A stretch of 64,000 nucleotides of DNA from CAYPAV01 sp964408805 (GTDB lineage: Bacteria; Pseudomonadota; Alphaproteobacteria; UBA8366): positions 434,001 to 498,000 of the forward strand of contig CAYPAV010000001.1 of assembly GCA_964408805.1 (NCBI GenBank), given 5' to 3'. Shown in pieces: positions 52,850 through 62,478 of the stretch. Within the stretch, counting starts at the first letter, position 1. Each line of letters begins with the position of its first letter. A model generated the notes under the pieces. It did not search any database, had not been told where the DNA came from, and saw only the letters and a list, made by a program, of their open reading frames with translations. A program made the translations under genes and the position numbers.

Positions 52850-53791
52850 ATGACGGCTCCCGACTACATATCCGCGATCAAGGCCGCCGCGCGGCGGATC
52901 GAGCCCTATATCCGCCGGACCCCCATCCTTCGCGTCGCGGCCGGCGAAATCGGCCTCGATATTCCACTTACCCTCAAGCTCGAATGCCTGCAGCATACCG
53001 GCTCGTTCAAGCCGCGCGGTGCTTTCAACCGGTTACTCAGCAACGAGGTGCCGGCCTCGGGGGTGCTCGCGGCCTCGGGCGGCAATCACGGGGTGGCGGT
53101 CGCCTATGCGGCGCGCCGGCTCGGTCACTCGGCGGAAATCTACGTGCCCGAAATCGCCTCGCCCGTGAAGATCGACCGGCTCCGGGCCTATGGCGCCGAT
53201 GTGCGGGTGACGGGCCGGAACTATGCCGAAGCACTTGTCGCCAGCGAGGAACGCGTCGCCGAAACCGGCGCTCTCGTCGTCCACGCCTATGACCAGCCGG
53301 AAGCGGTTGCCGGCCAAGGCACGGTCGCGCGGGAATTCGAGGCCGAGGCCGGTGAATTCGATACCGTTCTGGTCGCGGTCGGCGGCGGCGGGCTGATCGG
53401 CGGCATCGCGGCCTGGTATGGCGGGCGGACCCGCGTCATCGCGGTCGAGCCGGTCTTGGCGCCAACCCTGCACGCGGCGCGCGGCGCCGGCGAGCCGGTC
53501 GATGTCGAGGTCTCGGGCATCGCCGCCGATGCATTGGGGGCGCGGCGCATCGGCGAGATCGCGAACGCCATCGCCGCCGATCATGTGGAAGATGTGGTCC
53601 TGGTCGAGGATGCGGATATCCGCCGCGCCCAGCGGCTGCTTTGGGAGGAGTTTCGAATCCTGGCCGAGCCCGCCGGCGCCACCGCCCTCTCGGCCCTTCT
53701 CGCCGGCGCCTATCGCCCGGCGGCCGATGAACGCGTCGGGCTATTGGTCTGTGGGGCGAACACGGACCCGGCCAGTGTTATGGACGATTGA
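52850..53791 (+). CDS. PLP-dependent threonine/serine dehydratase-like enzyme
   Basis: A 313-residue fold-type II PLP enzyme. The PLP lysine is K54 in HTGSFKPRGAFN, and the phosphate loop is VAVGGGGLIGG. There is no ACT domain, so it is a short catabolic form without isoleucine feedback control. Substrates of such enzymes include threonine, serine, hydroxyaspartate and racemisable amino acids; which applies here is open. The start is at the ATG at 52850; the frame is open back into the TusA gene. Confidence 0.88.
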   Translation: MTAPDYISAIKAAARRIEPYIRRTPILRVAAGEIGLDIPLTLKLECLQHTGSFKPRGAFNRLLSNEVPASGVLAASGGNHGVAVAYAARRLGHSAEIYVPEIASPVKIDRLRAYGADVRVTGRNYAEALVASEERVAETGALVVHAYDQPEAVAGQGTVAREFEAEAGEFDTVLVAVGGGGLIGGIAAWYGGRTRVIAVEPVLAPTLHAARGAGEPVDVEVSGIAADALGARRIGEIANAIAADHVEDVVLVEDADIRRAQRLLWEEFRILAEPAGATALSALLAGAYRPAADERVGLLVCGANTDPASVMDD

Positions 53792-53803
53792 TTCGACGCC
53801 CCC

Positions 53804-54586
53804 TCAGCCCATCTCCCGCACGATATCGGCCTGCTCTTTCGCTGCTTTCATCAGGAAGGGGAAATCGTTGCCGGCCAGGATCATCCGGGCGCCGAGTTTC
53901 ACATACCCCCGCATGACGTCGGGATCATAGATCCCGCCCATACCAAGGACCTTGCCGTGCTTTTCGCAAGCGGCCGCGGCCGTTTCATAGTGTGCCACGA
54001 CGCGAGAATCGCCGGCCTGACCCGGAATCCCCATCTCGATGGTGAGATCGCTGGTCCCGAAAAGCAGCACATCGACACCCTCGATGGCGGCGATGGCGTC
54101 GGCATTGGCGACCGCCGTTTCGGTTTCCAGCATGACGATGAGCAAGGTCGCGTCGTTCACCGCCTTGGTCGCCTCGTCAACCGGTGTCGGCTTGAAATCA
54201 AGCTGCGGCAGCGAGCCGGTGATGGACCGTTTGCCGATCGGCGAATATTTGACGTTCTCGACCATCCGGGCCGCCATCTCGGGCGTATCCACATGGGGAA
54301 CGACGATACCCTGGGCGCCGGTGTCCAGGATTCGGCTGGCGTGGAAATGTTGGAAACCGGGCACCCGGACGATGGGTGTTATGCCGGCATCTTGGGCGGC
54401 GATACAAATCTGCGCCGCCATGTCGATCGACATCGAATTGTGTTCCATGTCGACGAACAGCCAGTCGTAGCCCGCGGTCTTCATCATCCGGCCGATCTCG
54501 ACTGTTCGCGCGAGGCGGAGGCCGACACCGATGGCGAGTTCGCCCGCCTCGAGTTTTTCCTTGGCGACATTGGTGATCTTGGTCAT
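53804..54586 (-). CDS. HpcH/HpaI family aldolase
   Basis: A class II, metal-dependent pyruvate aldolase-like protein, 260 residues. Family segments are YDWLFVDMEHNSMS (which holds the catalytic pair near residues 47-50), QGIVVPHVDTPEMAARMV and a metal site near VMLETETAVANADAIAAI. It cleaves or forms a C-C bond of a 2-keto acid in members studied. GGAG precedes the ATG at 54586. Divergent from the PEP-mutase-like gene, with a 116-base shared regulatory region; convergent with the dehydratase. Confidence 0.9.
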   Translation of the reverse strand: MTKITNVAKEKLEAGELAIGVGLRLARTVEIGRMMKTAGYDWLFVDMEHNSMSIDMAAQICIAAQDAGITPIVRVPGFQHFHASRILDTGAQGIVVPHVDTPEMAARMVENVKYSPIGKRSITGSLPQLDFKPTPVDEATKAVNDATLLIVMLETETAVANADAIAAIEGVDVLLFGTSDLTIEMGIPGQAGDSRVVAHYETAAAACEKHGKVLGMGGIYDPDVMRGYVKLGARMILAGNDFPFLMKAAKEQADIVREMG

Positions 54587-54702
54587 GTATTTCACTCCGC
54601 GTTGGCCGTTCTCGTGAATTTCCCTGGGGCGCCCCGGCACTATAGTTATTCCGGTCCGGCGCGGCTTCAAATGCCGTGCCGATCTCAACCGGAGCACAAG
54701 AT

Positions 54703-55602
54703 ATGAAACGGCCGACGACGCGCCTCCGAGAGGTGTTGAAGGAGCAGGATTTCGCCTACATGCCCGCGGTCTACGACCCGCTCGGCGGACGGATGATGCA
54801 GCAGATGGGGTTCGAGGCGGCCTATGTCGGCGGCTACGTTACCGGCGGCATGCGGGCGGTCTCGGAGCCCCTGGTGACCATGACCGAGCAGGTGGCGACG
54901 GCGGAGGTGGTCGCCCGCGCGGTCTCGATCCCGATCGTCTGCGACGCAGGCGCCGGGTTCGGCGAGCCGCTTCACGTCACCCGCACGGTCCGCGAGTTCA
55001 TTCATGCAGGCGTTGCCGGCATCCATATCGAGGATCAGCTTTTCCCAAAGCGGGCGCACTATCACAAATACGTCGCCCACGCGATCCCGGCCGAGGAATT
55101 GATCGACAAGATCCGCTGGGCAGTGAAGGAGCGGGACAAGGTCGATGCCGATTTCGTGGTCATCGCGCGCACCGATACCTGCCGCTTCGAGGGGCTGGAG
55201 GAAGCGGTCCGGCGAATCAACCTCACGGCCGAGGTGGGCGCCGATATGGGGCTTCTGTTCCCGCGCGACGACGCCGAGGCCGAGCGCGCGCCGAAGGAAT
55301 GCGATATCCCGCTCGTCTATGTTCAAAGCCGGGGCAACCGCGACGGCCGGCCGGTCTATCCGCTGAAACGTCTTCGGGAGATGGGCTACGCCGCCTGTAT
55401 CGACGCCCAGCTCTATCTTCTCGTCGCCTTTCATCAGGCCCGGCGCGCGATGGCCGAAGTCAAGGAGACCGGCCTTTTCACCGGCATGACCGAGCCCGAA
55501 ATGGTCGAGGCCCGCCAGGCGATCGAGGATCTGATCGGCCTCGACGAGTTCTATGAAATCGAGGAGCAGACGGTCGAAAACAAGAAATGGGGCAAACGCT
55601 AG
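54703..55602 (+). CDS. Isocitrate lyase/PEP mutase superfamily protein
   Basis: A 299-residue member of the PEP mutase/methylisocitrate lyase superfamily, with the Asp-rich metal site in IPIVCDAGAGFGEP and VIARTDTCRFEGLEEAV. The 2-methylisocitrate lyase and isocitrate lyase motif KKCGH, with its catalytic Cys, is not present: the loop reads FPKRAHYHKYVAHAIP. This favours an oxaloacetate-decarboxylase- or lyase-like activity with a different base over methylisocitrate cleavage. The ATG at 54703 has GGAG upstream. Confidence 0.88.
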   Translation: MKRPTTRLREVLKEQDFAYMPAVYDPLGGRMMQQMGFEAAYVGGYVTGGMRAVSEPLVTMTEQVATAEVVARAVSIPIVCDAGAGFGEPLHVTRTVREFIHAGVAGIHIEDQLFPKRAHYHKYVAHAIPAEELIDKIRWAVKERDKVDADFVVIARTDTCRFEGLEEAVRRINLTAEVGADMGLLFPRDDAEAERAPKECDIPLVYVQSRGNRDGRPVYPLKRLREMGYAACIDAQLYLLVAFHQARRAMAEVKETGLFTGMTEPEMVEARQAIEDLIGLDEFYEIEEQTVENKKWGKR

Positions 55603-55721
55603 GCTATGGTTCGAGAGTTCAGACCGCGCCGCGCCGAGGCGGCAAACCCGACCTTGTGGGTTGCGGGTCTCTTCCCTATTGATGGCGCCCACGAAATATT
55701 CGGTTTTGGGTAGGACGCGTT

Positions 55722-56594
55722 ATGAACATGCTTAAGCTCGGAATCCCCAAGGGGAGTCTCGAATCCGCCACGGTGGAACTCTTCGAGCAGGCCGGATGGA
55801 CCATACGGTCCCGGTCGCGCAATTATTTCCCGTCGATCGACGACGACGAGATTACCTGCTCGCTCGTGCGCTCCCAGGAGATGGGGCGCTATGTGGCCGG
55901 TGGGACCATGGATGCGGGGCTTTGCGGCATCGACTGGATCAAGGAGACCGAGGCCGATGTCGAGGTGGTCTCCGACCTGGTCTATTCCAAGGCGTCCGAC
56001 CAATCCGCCCGCTGGGTCCTGGTGGTGGACCGGGACAGCCCGATCGAAAAGGTCGAGGATCTGGAAGGCAAGATCATTTCGACCGAACTGGTTGGCTACA
56101 CGAAGCGCTACCTGGAAAAGCGCGGCATCAAGGCCACGGTCGAGTTCTCCTGGGGCGCCACCGAGGCCAAGGTCGTCGAAGGCCTCGCCGATGCCGCCGT
56201 CGAAATCACCGAGACCGGCACCACCATCAAGGCCCATGGCCTCCGCATCGTTTGCGACCTGCTGCACACGCACACGGTCCTGGTCGCCAACGGGGACGCC
56301 CTGGCCGATCCTTGGAAGAAAGCCAAGATCGACCAGATCGCCTTGATGCTGCAAAGCGCCTTGGCGGCCCGCCACCGGGTGCTCTTGAAAATGAATGCGC
56401 CGAGTGAGGTCCTGGACGAAGTGACCAAACTGTTGCCCAGCCTGCATGCGCCGACCGTCAACAACCTGACCGATTCGAACTGGGTTGCCATCGAAACGGT
56501 GGTCGAGCGCCGCGCGGTCCGCGACCTCATCCCCAAACTGCGCAGCGCCGGTGCCGAGGGTATCCTGGAATTGGACCTGAAGAACCTCTCCTAG
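55722..56594 (+). CDS. hisG: ATP phosphoribosyltransferase, long form
   Basis: First enzyme of histidine synthesis: joins ATP and PRPP to give phosphoribosyl-ATP. The 290-residue product is the long form, with a catalytic part opening LGIPKGSLESATVELFEQAGW and a C-terminal regulatory domain (about 215-290) that binds histidine, so it does not need HisZ. The PRPP loop is in the segment AAVEITETGTTIKAHGLR. No other his genes are nearby; its neighbours are catabolic. I see no His-rich leader before it. Confidence 0.95.
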   Translation: MNMLKLGIPKGSLESATVELFEQAGWTIRSRSRNYFPSIDDDEITCSLVRSQEMGRYVAGGTMDAGLCGIDWIKETEADVEVVSDLVYSKASDQSARWVLVVDRDSPIEKVEDLEGKIISTELVGYTKRYLEKRGIKATVEFSWGATEAKVVEGLADAAVEITETGTTIKAHGLRIVCDLLHTHTVLVANGDALADPWKKAKIDQIALMLQSALAARHRVLLKMNAPSEVLDEVTKLLPSLHAPTVNNLTDSNWVAIETVVERRAVRDLIPKLRSAGAEGILELDLKNLS

Positions 56595-56712
56595 GCCCCG
56601 GACCCCGAACGGCGAACCGTCGCGGCGCGCGCATGGATTGATCTCCCGGCGGTTTCGTGCGAACTCTGATCCCCATTGGGACATCTTCTGCAGCAAGGAG
56701 CCTTGAAGCGCC

Positions 56713-57861
56713 ATGGAGTACAAGCGAGTTTCAGCCGATTGTCATTTGGACATGCCCTGGATGCCGCCGACGTTGTTCACGTCCGAATCCAGCAATGCGT
56801 TGAAGGATCGCATGCCCTATGTCGAGGATGGTCCGGACGGTCCCCAATGGGTCACCAAGAAGGGTGCTAATTTCGGTCTGTTGAACGGTGTCGGGCCCAG
56901 CGGCGCGAAGCTCGTCCCCGGCCAGAACAAACGCGTCGACATCATGGCCGAGACCGGCATGTTCGAGGATGGCCAGAATGGCATCCAACGGGTGTCGGAC
57001 CCTCATCTCCGCCTCAAGGAAATGGATCGCGACGGCGTCGACGCGGAGGTCATCTTCGGCATCCTCGGCTCCGCCTCCAGGATGCAGGACCCCGAAGCCG
57101 CCAACGAGGTCTTTCGGATCTACAATGATTGGCTGACCGACTTTTGCAGCCACTATCCCGACCGCCAGATCGGCCTTGCCTGTCTTCCCTATGGCGATAT
57201 CGACGGCGCGGTCGCGGAAATCCATCGCAGTGCCAAGCTTGGTCTACGCGGGCTGGAACTGTCCTGCTCCTGGGACATGGAGCCGATGTGGCATCCGTGC
57301 TGGGAGCCCTTGTGGGAGGCCGTCGACGAGGTTGGATTGCCGCTCCATTTCCACACCTTTCCGACGACCTCGCCGAAGGCCCGTGAAATGGCCTCCGGTC
57401 AGGCGCGGCGCGCGGCCATGTTCACCGGTGTGACGGCCTTCCAGATGGGCTTGGTCCATATCCTGGCGGCCCTGATGGGGGCGGGCGTGTTCGAGCGCTA
57501 TCCGAACCTCAAGGTCTCCTTCGGCGAAAGCGGCGCCGGCTGGATTCCCTATGCGCTCGACCGCATGGATTTCGAATTCGAGGACCGCTTCCGCGATCTC
57601 ATGAAGCTGAAGCCGTCGGAGTACTGGCAGCGCCAGTGCAAGGCCACGTTCCAATACGACGTGATCGGGCCGATGCTGCTGAACGCGAACGACCTGATGA
57701 CGGAAGATACGCTCATGTGGGGGTCCGACTACCCGCATACCGACGGCATCTGGCCGGAATCGACCAAGTATATCGAGGAACAGTTCGCGGGCCTGACACC
57801 GGCGCAGATCCAAAAGATTACCTGCGACAACGCGGTGGAATTCTACGACCTGGCGAACTGA
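56713..57861 (+). CDS. Amidohydrolase family protein, second
   Basis: A 382-residue amidohydrolase-2 protein, related to but distinct from the one at 39005-40219. The N-terminal motif reads SADCHLDMPW, with the DxH of the metal site but Asp in place of the second His. Further metal and catalytic landmarks are LPLHFHTFPTTS (about residues 216-227) and LMWGSDYPHTDGIWPES. Candidate reactions are hydrolysis of an amide or decarboxylation. It is followed by a dioxygenase and the HyuA/HyuB genes. Confidence 0.9.
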   Translation: MEYKRVSADCHLDMPWMPPTLFTSESSNALKDRMPYVEDGPDGPQWVTKKGANFGLLNGVGPSGAKLVPGQNKRVDIMAETGMFEDGQNGIQRVSDPHLRLKEMDRDGVDAEVIFGILGSASRMQDPEAANEVFRIYNDWLTDFCSHYPDRQIGLACLPYGDIDGAVAEIHRSAKLGLRGLELSCSWDMEPMWHPCWEPLWEAVDEVGLPLHFHTFPTTSPKAREMASGQARRAAMFTGVTAFQMGLVHILAALMGAGVFERYPNLKVSFGESGAGWIPYALDRMDFEFEDRFRDLMKLKPSEYWQRQCKATFQYDVIGPMLLNANDLMTEDTLMWGSDYPHTDGIWPESTKYIEEQFAGLTPAQIQKITCDNAVEFYDLAN

Positions 57862-57890
57862 CGATTTCACGCGTCGAAGGGGAAACGTCC

Positions 57891-58733
57891 GTGGAAATCA
57901 CCGAGCTGTCGCCGACGGGCGGCGTCGAAATCCGGGGCGTCGATCTCTCGCAACCGATCGATACGGCGCTGCGGGATCGAATTCTCGAGCTTTTCGTCGC
58001 GCATCATATCCTCGTCTTTCGCGACCAGGCGTTGACCAAGGAACAACAGGCGGCCTTCACCGAGAATTTCGGCGAATTGGAGGAGCATGTCTTCCGCCTG
58101 GCGGACGGCAGCAAGTCGCCAAACGTGCATATGGTCACCAATCTTGGGCCCGAAGGCGAGCCCAGCTTCAAGCCCTACACCCATGGCAATTATTTCTGGC
58201 ATTCGGACAAGTCCTATCACGCGGTGCCCTCGCTCGCGACGGTGCTGCATGCGGTGGAATTGCCGCCGAAGGGCGGCGATACCCAATTCGCCAACATGCA
58301 GATCGCCTATGACGCGCTCTCCGCCGACCGGAAAGAGGCGCTGTCGACGCTCCGGGTTGTCCATAGCTTTGCTGCGAACCGGCGAAATACGGGCAATCGC
58401 CCGGCAACGGTGGAGGAAATCGCCGAGCGGCCGCCGGTCACCCATCCCCTGGTTCGCACCCACCCCGCGACCGGCCGCAAGGCGCTCTTTCTCGGTGCCC
58501 ATACCTCGCATATCGAGGGCCGGCCCGAGGAAGAGGGCCATTCCTTTCTCGAGGCGCTCTGCGACACCGGTACCAAACAGGACAACGTCTATACCCATCT
58601 CTGGCGGGCCGGCGACCTGGTCATGTGGGATAATCGCTGTCTCCTGCATCGCGCGACCGCCAATTATGAGATGGCCAAGTATCGGCGCATCCTCCAGAGG
58701 ACCGTGGTGAAGGGAACCGAAATTCCGCGGTAG
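57891..58733 (+). CDS. TauD/TfdA family Fe(II)/2-oxoglutarate dioxygenase, first
   Basis: A 280-residue non-haem iron dioxygenase. The iron facial triad is H104 and D106 (WHSDKSYH) and H253 (CLLHRATANYE), and the 2-oxoglutarate-binding Arg is expected in YRRILQRT. The start is the GTG at 57891 with AAGGGG upstream; the open frame from 57636 overlaps the amidohydrolase gene and is rejected. Members oxidise sulfonates, aryl ethers or related acids; the substrate is unknown. Confidence 0.91.
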   Translation: MEITELSPTGGVEIRGVDLSQPIDTALRDRILELFVAHHILVFRDQALTKEQQAAFTENFGELEEHVFRLADGSKSPNVHMVTNLGPEGEPSFKPYTHGNYFWHSDKSYHAVPSLATVLHAVELPPKGGDTQFANMQIAYDALSADRKEALSTLRVVHSFAANRRNTGNRPATVEEIAERPPVTHPLVRTHPATGRKALFLGAHTSHIEGRPEEEGHSFLEALCDTGTKQDNVYTHLWRAGDLVMWDNRCLLHRATANYEMAKYRRILQRTVVKGTEIPR

Positions 58734-58780
58734 GGTCGGACCCGCTTGCCAAGCGGTTTCCGGTGCGCATCTTAACAAGC

Positions 58781-60859
58781 ATGTCGGACGATCCGGATAT
58801 CGCCCTTGGAATCGACGTCGGCGGGACCTTTACCGACGTCCTGGCGCTCGACCCCGGCTCGGGTCGGCTAATTTCGGCGCTGAAACTGCCCTCGACGCCG
58901 GAGAACCCGGCGATCGGCGCCATGACCGGGGTCGACCGTTACCTTGACCGCGGCGGCGCGCGGGCGGGTGCCGTCTTTCATGGCACCACCGTCGGGACCA
59001 ATGCGCTGATCACCAAGAACGCGGCCTCGACGGCGCTTCTCGCGACGGTCGGATTTCGCGACGTGCTGGCACTCCGACGTCACGCGCGGCCGCGCCTCTA
59101 TGATCTCGCCCCCGTCATCTCGCCGCCGCTCGCCCCCCGCGAGCAGCGAATTGAGGTGATCGAGCGGATGGCCCCCGACGGGACGGCCGTTACCCCGCTT
59201 GCCGAGGCCGAGATCGAACGGATCATCGCCTGCGTCCGAGCGGCCGGGGTCGAGGCGGTGGCTGTCTCGTTGCTCCATGCCTATGCCAACGACGCCCATG
59301 AGCGCGCGCTCGGTGAGGCGCTCGAATCCGCCCTGCCCGGGCTCTTCGTCACCTTGTCCAGCGATGTCTGTCGGGAATTCCGCGAATACGAACGGACCAG
59401 CACCGCCGCCGTCAACGCCTTCATCGGGCCGGTTGTGCGGAGATATATCGACGACCTGGGCGCCGACCTTCGGGCGCGCGACGTCGATCGGCTTTCGATC
59501 GTGAAGTCGAATGGCGGCCTTACCTCTGCCGCGAATGCACGGCGCTATCCTGTTCACTTGATCGAATCGGGACCGGCCGCCGGTATCATCGCCGCCGCCG
59601 CCCTCGGCCGGGTCGAGGAGTTGGGCGATCTGATCGCCTTCGATATGGGCGGCACCACTGCAAAGGTGGGCGTGGTAATTGGCGGCCAACCGCGCCTCAG
59701 CACGGAATTCCACGCCGATCGCTTCGTCGATGGCGTCGACGTCGGCGGGTATCCGATCCAGAGCCCGGTGATCGATTTGATCGAAATCGGGGCCGGCGGC
59801 GGCTCGCTGGCGCGGCTCGATGCGCAAGGGGTGATCAAGGTGGGGCCGGAGAGCGCCGGCGCCGATCCGGGGCCTGCCTGCTACGGCCGGGGCGGAGAGC
59901 GTCCAACCGTGACGGACGCCCATGTCGCCCTCGGCCATATCGCCGCCGACGGCTTCGGCGGCGAGGATTTGTCGATCGATCCGACCCTTGCAGCGGCGGC
60001 AATCGAGAGGCAGATCGCCGGCCCGCTCGGCTGGCCGGTGGCGCGGGCGGCCTGGGGTATCCTGCGCCTTGCGACCGCGAACATGGCGGAGATGGTGCGT
60101 CTCGCGACCTTGCGGCGGGGGCTCGATCCGCGGGATTTCAGCCTCGTTGCTTTCGGCGGCGCCGGGCCGCTCCATGCCGGCGAAATTGCCCGGGAGGTTG
60201 GTATCCCCCGGGTCGTCGTCCCGCCGGTGCCGGGCCTTTTCAGCGCCATCGGCACCCTGATGGGCCGGGTGCGTCACGATTTGGTCCAGACAATGCTGCG
60301 ACGGGCCTCGGAGTTGCGCATTTCGGAGGTGACCGAGGCCTTTGCCCAATTGGACGCGCGGGCCGAACGATTGATCCGCGACGAGGATGCAGGGAGCGCC
60401 GACTGGCGGCTCGACCGCGCCGTCGACGCCCGGTTCGAGGGTCAGCTGTTCGAACTGACCCTGCCGCTGCCGGCGGGCGAGGTGCTTGACGGCGGCACCT
60501 TGGACCGAATGTTTCGTGCCGCCTATCGCGAAACCTATGGCTACGACCTGCCGGACCACACGGTACAGCTCGTAAACCTGCGGCTGGTCGCCGAAAGCGC
60601 CACCGCGAGCGCGGACTGGCCGAAAATCTCGACCGACGGCAATGGGCCGGCCGCCCGGCGACGCGATATTCTGGATGACACGGGCCTCGGGCGTGACGTG
60701 CCGGTGCGACCGCGCGCCGGCGTAGAGCCGGGCACGACGTTGACGGGTCCGCTCATCATCGAGGATCTGGGAGCAACGATCCTGGTGCTCGCGGGACAGA
60801 CGGTGCAAGCCGCGCCGTCGGGCGTGCTGATCATCGCCGAAGAGGAACACGCCCCGTGA
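58781..60859 (+). CDS. Hydantoinase/oxoprolinase subunit A
   Basis: A 692-residue ATP-dependent hydrolase subunit of the HyuA family (N-methylhydantoinase, 5-oxoprolinase, acetone carboxylase relatives). It starts with the nucleotide-binding GIDVGGTFTDVLALDPGSG, and has GTTVGTNALITKNA, FDMGGTTAKVGVV and SLVAFGGAGPLHAGEIA. ATG at 58781; a GTG at 58763 is an alternative. It pairs with HyuB, which starts within its stop codon (GTGA). Confidence 0.93.
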   Translation: MSDDPDIALGIDVGGTFTDVLALDPGSGRLISALKLPSTPENPAIGAMTGVDRYLDRGGARAGAVFHGTTVGTNALITKNAASTALLATVGFRDVLALRRHARPRLYDLAPVISPPLAPREQRIEVIERMAPDGTAVTPLAEAEIERIIACVRAAGVEAVAVSLLHAYANDAHERALGEALESALPGLFVTLSSDVCREFREYERTSTAAVNAFIGPVVRRYIDDLGADLRARDVDRLSIVKSNGGLTSAANARRYPVHLIESGPAAGIIAAAALGRVEELGDLIAFDMGGTTAKVGVVIGGQPRLSTEFHADRFVDGVDVGGYPIQSPVIDLIEIGAGGGSLARLDAQGVIKVGPESAGADPGPACYGRGGERPTVTDAHVALGHIAADGFGGEDLSIDPTLAAAAIERQIAGPLGWPVARAAWGILRLATANMAEMVRLATLRRGLDPRDFSLVAFGGAGPLHAGEIAREVGIPRVVVPPVPGLFSAIGTLMGRVRHDLVQTMLRRASELRISEVTEAFAQLDARAERLIRDEDAGSADWRLDRAVDARFEGQLFELTLPLPAGEVLDGGTLDRMFRAAYRETYGYDLPDHTVQLVNLRLVAESATASADWPKISTDGNGPAARRRDILDDTGLGRDVPVRPRAGVEPGTTLTGPLIIEDLGATILVLAGQTVQAAPSGVLIIAEEEHAP

Positions 60860-62466
60860 CCGCCCGAGGCATCATGCGGGACGATCCGGTCACCTTCGAG
60901 GTGGTGCGGGGCGGCCTTTATGCGATCTGCGAGGAGATGAAGTCGGTGATGATGCGGGCCAGCTTCTCGCCATTGCTCTCGCTCTCGGCCGATCTTTCCT
61001 GCGCCATTCTCGACCATGCGGGCGACGTGGTGGCGCAGGGCAACGACATTCCGGTTCATCTCGGCGCCATGCCGTTCTCGGCGAAGGGCGTGCTGCGGGC
61101 CTTTCCGCTCGAGACCTGGCGGCCGGGGGATGCGGTGCTCTCCAACGATCCCTATTCCGGCGGCTCCCATTTGCCGGATATGACGCTGCTCTCGCCGATT
61201 TTCGACGATGACGGCGTCGTTGGGTTTTCCGCGAGCCGGGTCCACTGGCCCGATGTCGGCGGAGCCTCGGCCGGCTCGTCCTCGGTAACGGATGAGATCG
61301 TCAAGGAAGGCATTCGGGTGCCGCCGATCAAGATCATGGCGGCGGGCGAACCCGATACCGGGCTCTGGACGCTGTTGTTCGCCAATGTCCGCATTCCGGA
61401 CGACCGGATCGGCGATTTCAAGGCGCAAATCGCCTGCAACGCCCGGGGTGTCGCCCGCGTCGAGGAGCAAATCGCGCGCTATGGCGGCCCCGCCGTTCGC
61501 GGAATTTTCGCCGAGACCCAGGACTACAGCCAAGGCATCGTCGAGGCGATGCTGGCCGAGATGCCGGACGGGCGCTTTGGCGCGACCCACCATCTCGACG
61601 GCGACGGCTACGAGGAGGACACGGGCAACGGCCCCTTCGGCATCACCGTCGGGATCGAAAAGACGGGCCGGCGGATCGCCTTCGACTTCACCGGCACCGC
61701 CGCTCAGGCCCGGGGACCGGTGAGCGCGCCCTACGCGGTCACCGCGTCGGTTTGTTACTATGCCATGCTGGCGCTCGCGGGCGGCTCGGTGCCGCCGAAT
61801 TCCGGGGCCTATCGTCCCGTTTCAATCACCGCGCCCGAGGGCAGTCTGGTCAATCCCGCCTATCCCGCACCTGTGGTCGCGGCCAATACCGAGACCTCGA
61901 ATCGTCTCGTCGATCTATTGCTCGACGCGCTGGCGCCCGCCATACCGGATCGGGCGATCGGCGGCAGTTACGGTTGCGCCGGGGTGTTCGCGCTCGGGGG
62001 GCAAGACGGCGAGCGCGAGCGCCGCTTCGTTCATGTGGAGACGGTCGGCGGCGGCATGGGAGCCTCGCCGTTCGGACCCGGGATCGACGGCCATCGGGTT
62101 CACATGGGGAATACGATGAACCTTCCCAACGAGGCGGCGGAGGCGGGCCTGCCGCTCCGCATCGAGGCCTATGAACTGATCGAGGGCTCCGGCGGCGCCG
62201 GCCGGAACGAGGGCGGCATGGGGGCCCGAAAGGTGATCCGAGCACTTGCCGACGACATCGAGTTCTCGCTGCTCTACGAGCGGGCCCTCCATCCCGCATT
62301 CGGGACGGCGGGCGGCAAGCCCGGCCGGACCGCGCGTTTCGCGGTGGAACACACCGACGGCTCGGAAACGCGGCTGTCCTCGAAGACCGTTGCCGGTCGC
62401 TTGCGAAAGGGCGAGGCATTGTGGATCGAAACCGCGGGCGGCGGCGGTTGGGGCGATCCCGACTGA
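60856..62466 (+). CDS. Hydantoinase/oxoprolinase subunit B
   Basis: The 536-residue partner of the preceding gene. Typical segments are DPVTFEVVRGGLYAICEEMKSVMMR, the conserved SPLLSLSADLSCAILDHAGD and SNDPYSGGSHLPDMTLLSPI. The GTG start overlaps the HyuA stop by four bases, so translation is coupled. An ATG at 60874 lies just before the conserved part and may be the true start. Substrates of such pairs are cyclic amides such as hydantoins and 5-oxoproline, or ketones in carboxylase relatives. Confidence 0.93.
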   Translation: MTARGIMRDDPVTFEVVRGGLYAICEEMKSVMMRASFSPLLSLSADLSCAILDHAGDVVAQGNDIPVHLGAMPFSAKGVLRAFPLETWRPGDAVLSNDPYSGGSHLPDMTLLSPIFDDDGVVGFSASRVHWPDVGGASAGSSSVTDEIVKEGIRVPPIKIMAAGEPDTGLWTLLFANVRIPDDRIGDFKAQIACNARGVARVEEQIARYGGPAVRGIFAETQDYSQGIVEAMLAEMPDGRFGATHHLDGDGYEEDTGNGPFGITVGIEKTGRRIAFDFTGTAAQARGPVSAPYAVTASVCYYAMLALAGGSVPPNSGAYRPVSITAPEGSLVNPAYPAPVVAANTETSNRLVDLLLDALAPAIPDRAIGGSYGCAGVFALGGQDGERERRFVHVETVGGGMGASPFGPGIDGHRVHMGNTMNLPNEAAEAGLPLRIEAYELIEGSGGAGRNEGGMGARKVIRALADDIEFSLLYERALHPAFGTAGGKPGRTARFAVEHTDGSETRLSSKTVAGRLRKGEALWIETAGGGGWGDPD

Positions 62467-62478
62467 TCGGCCTTGCCG

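Noticed and set aside
55603..55721. Possible histidine leader peptide before hisG
   Set aside because: No run of His codons in any frame; the short frame opening at about 55682 simply overlaps the gene start. A weak AACCC/GGGTT stem there has no U-run.
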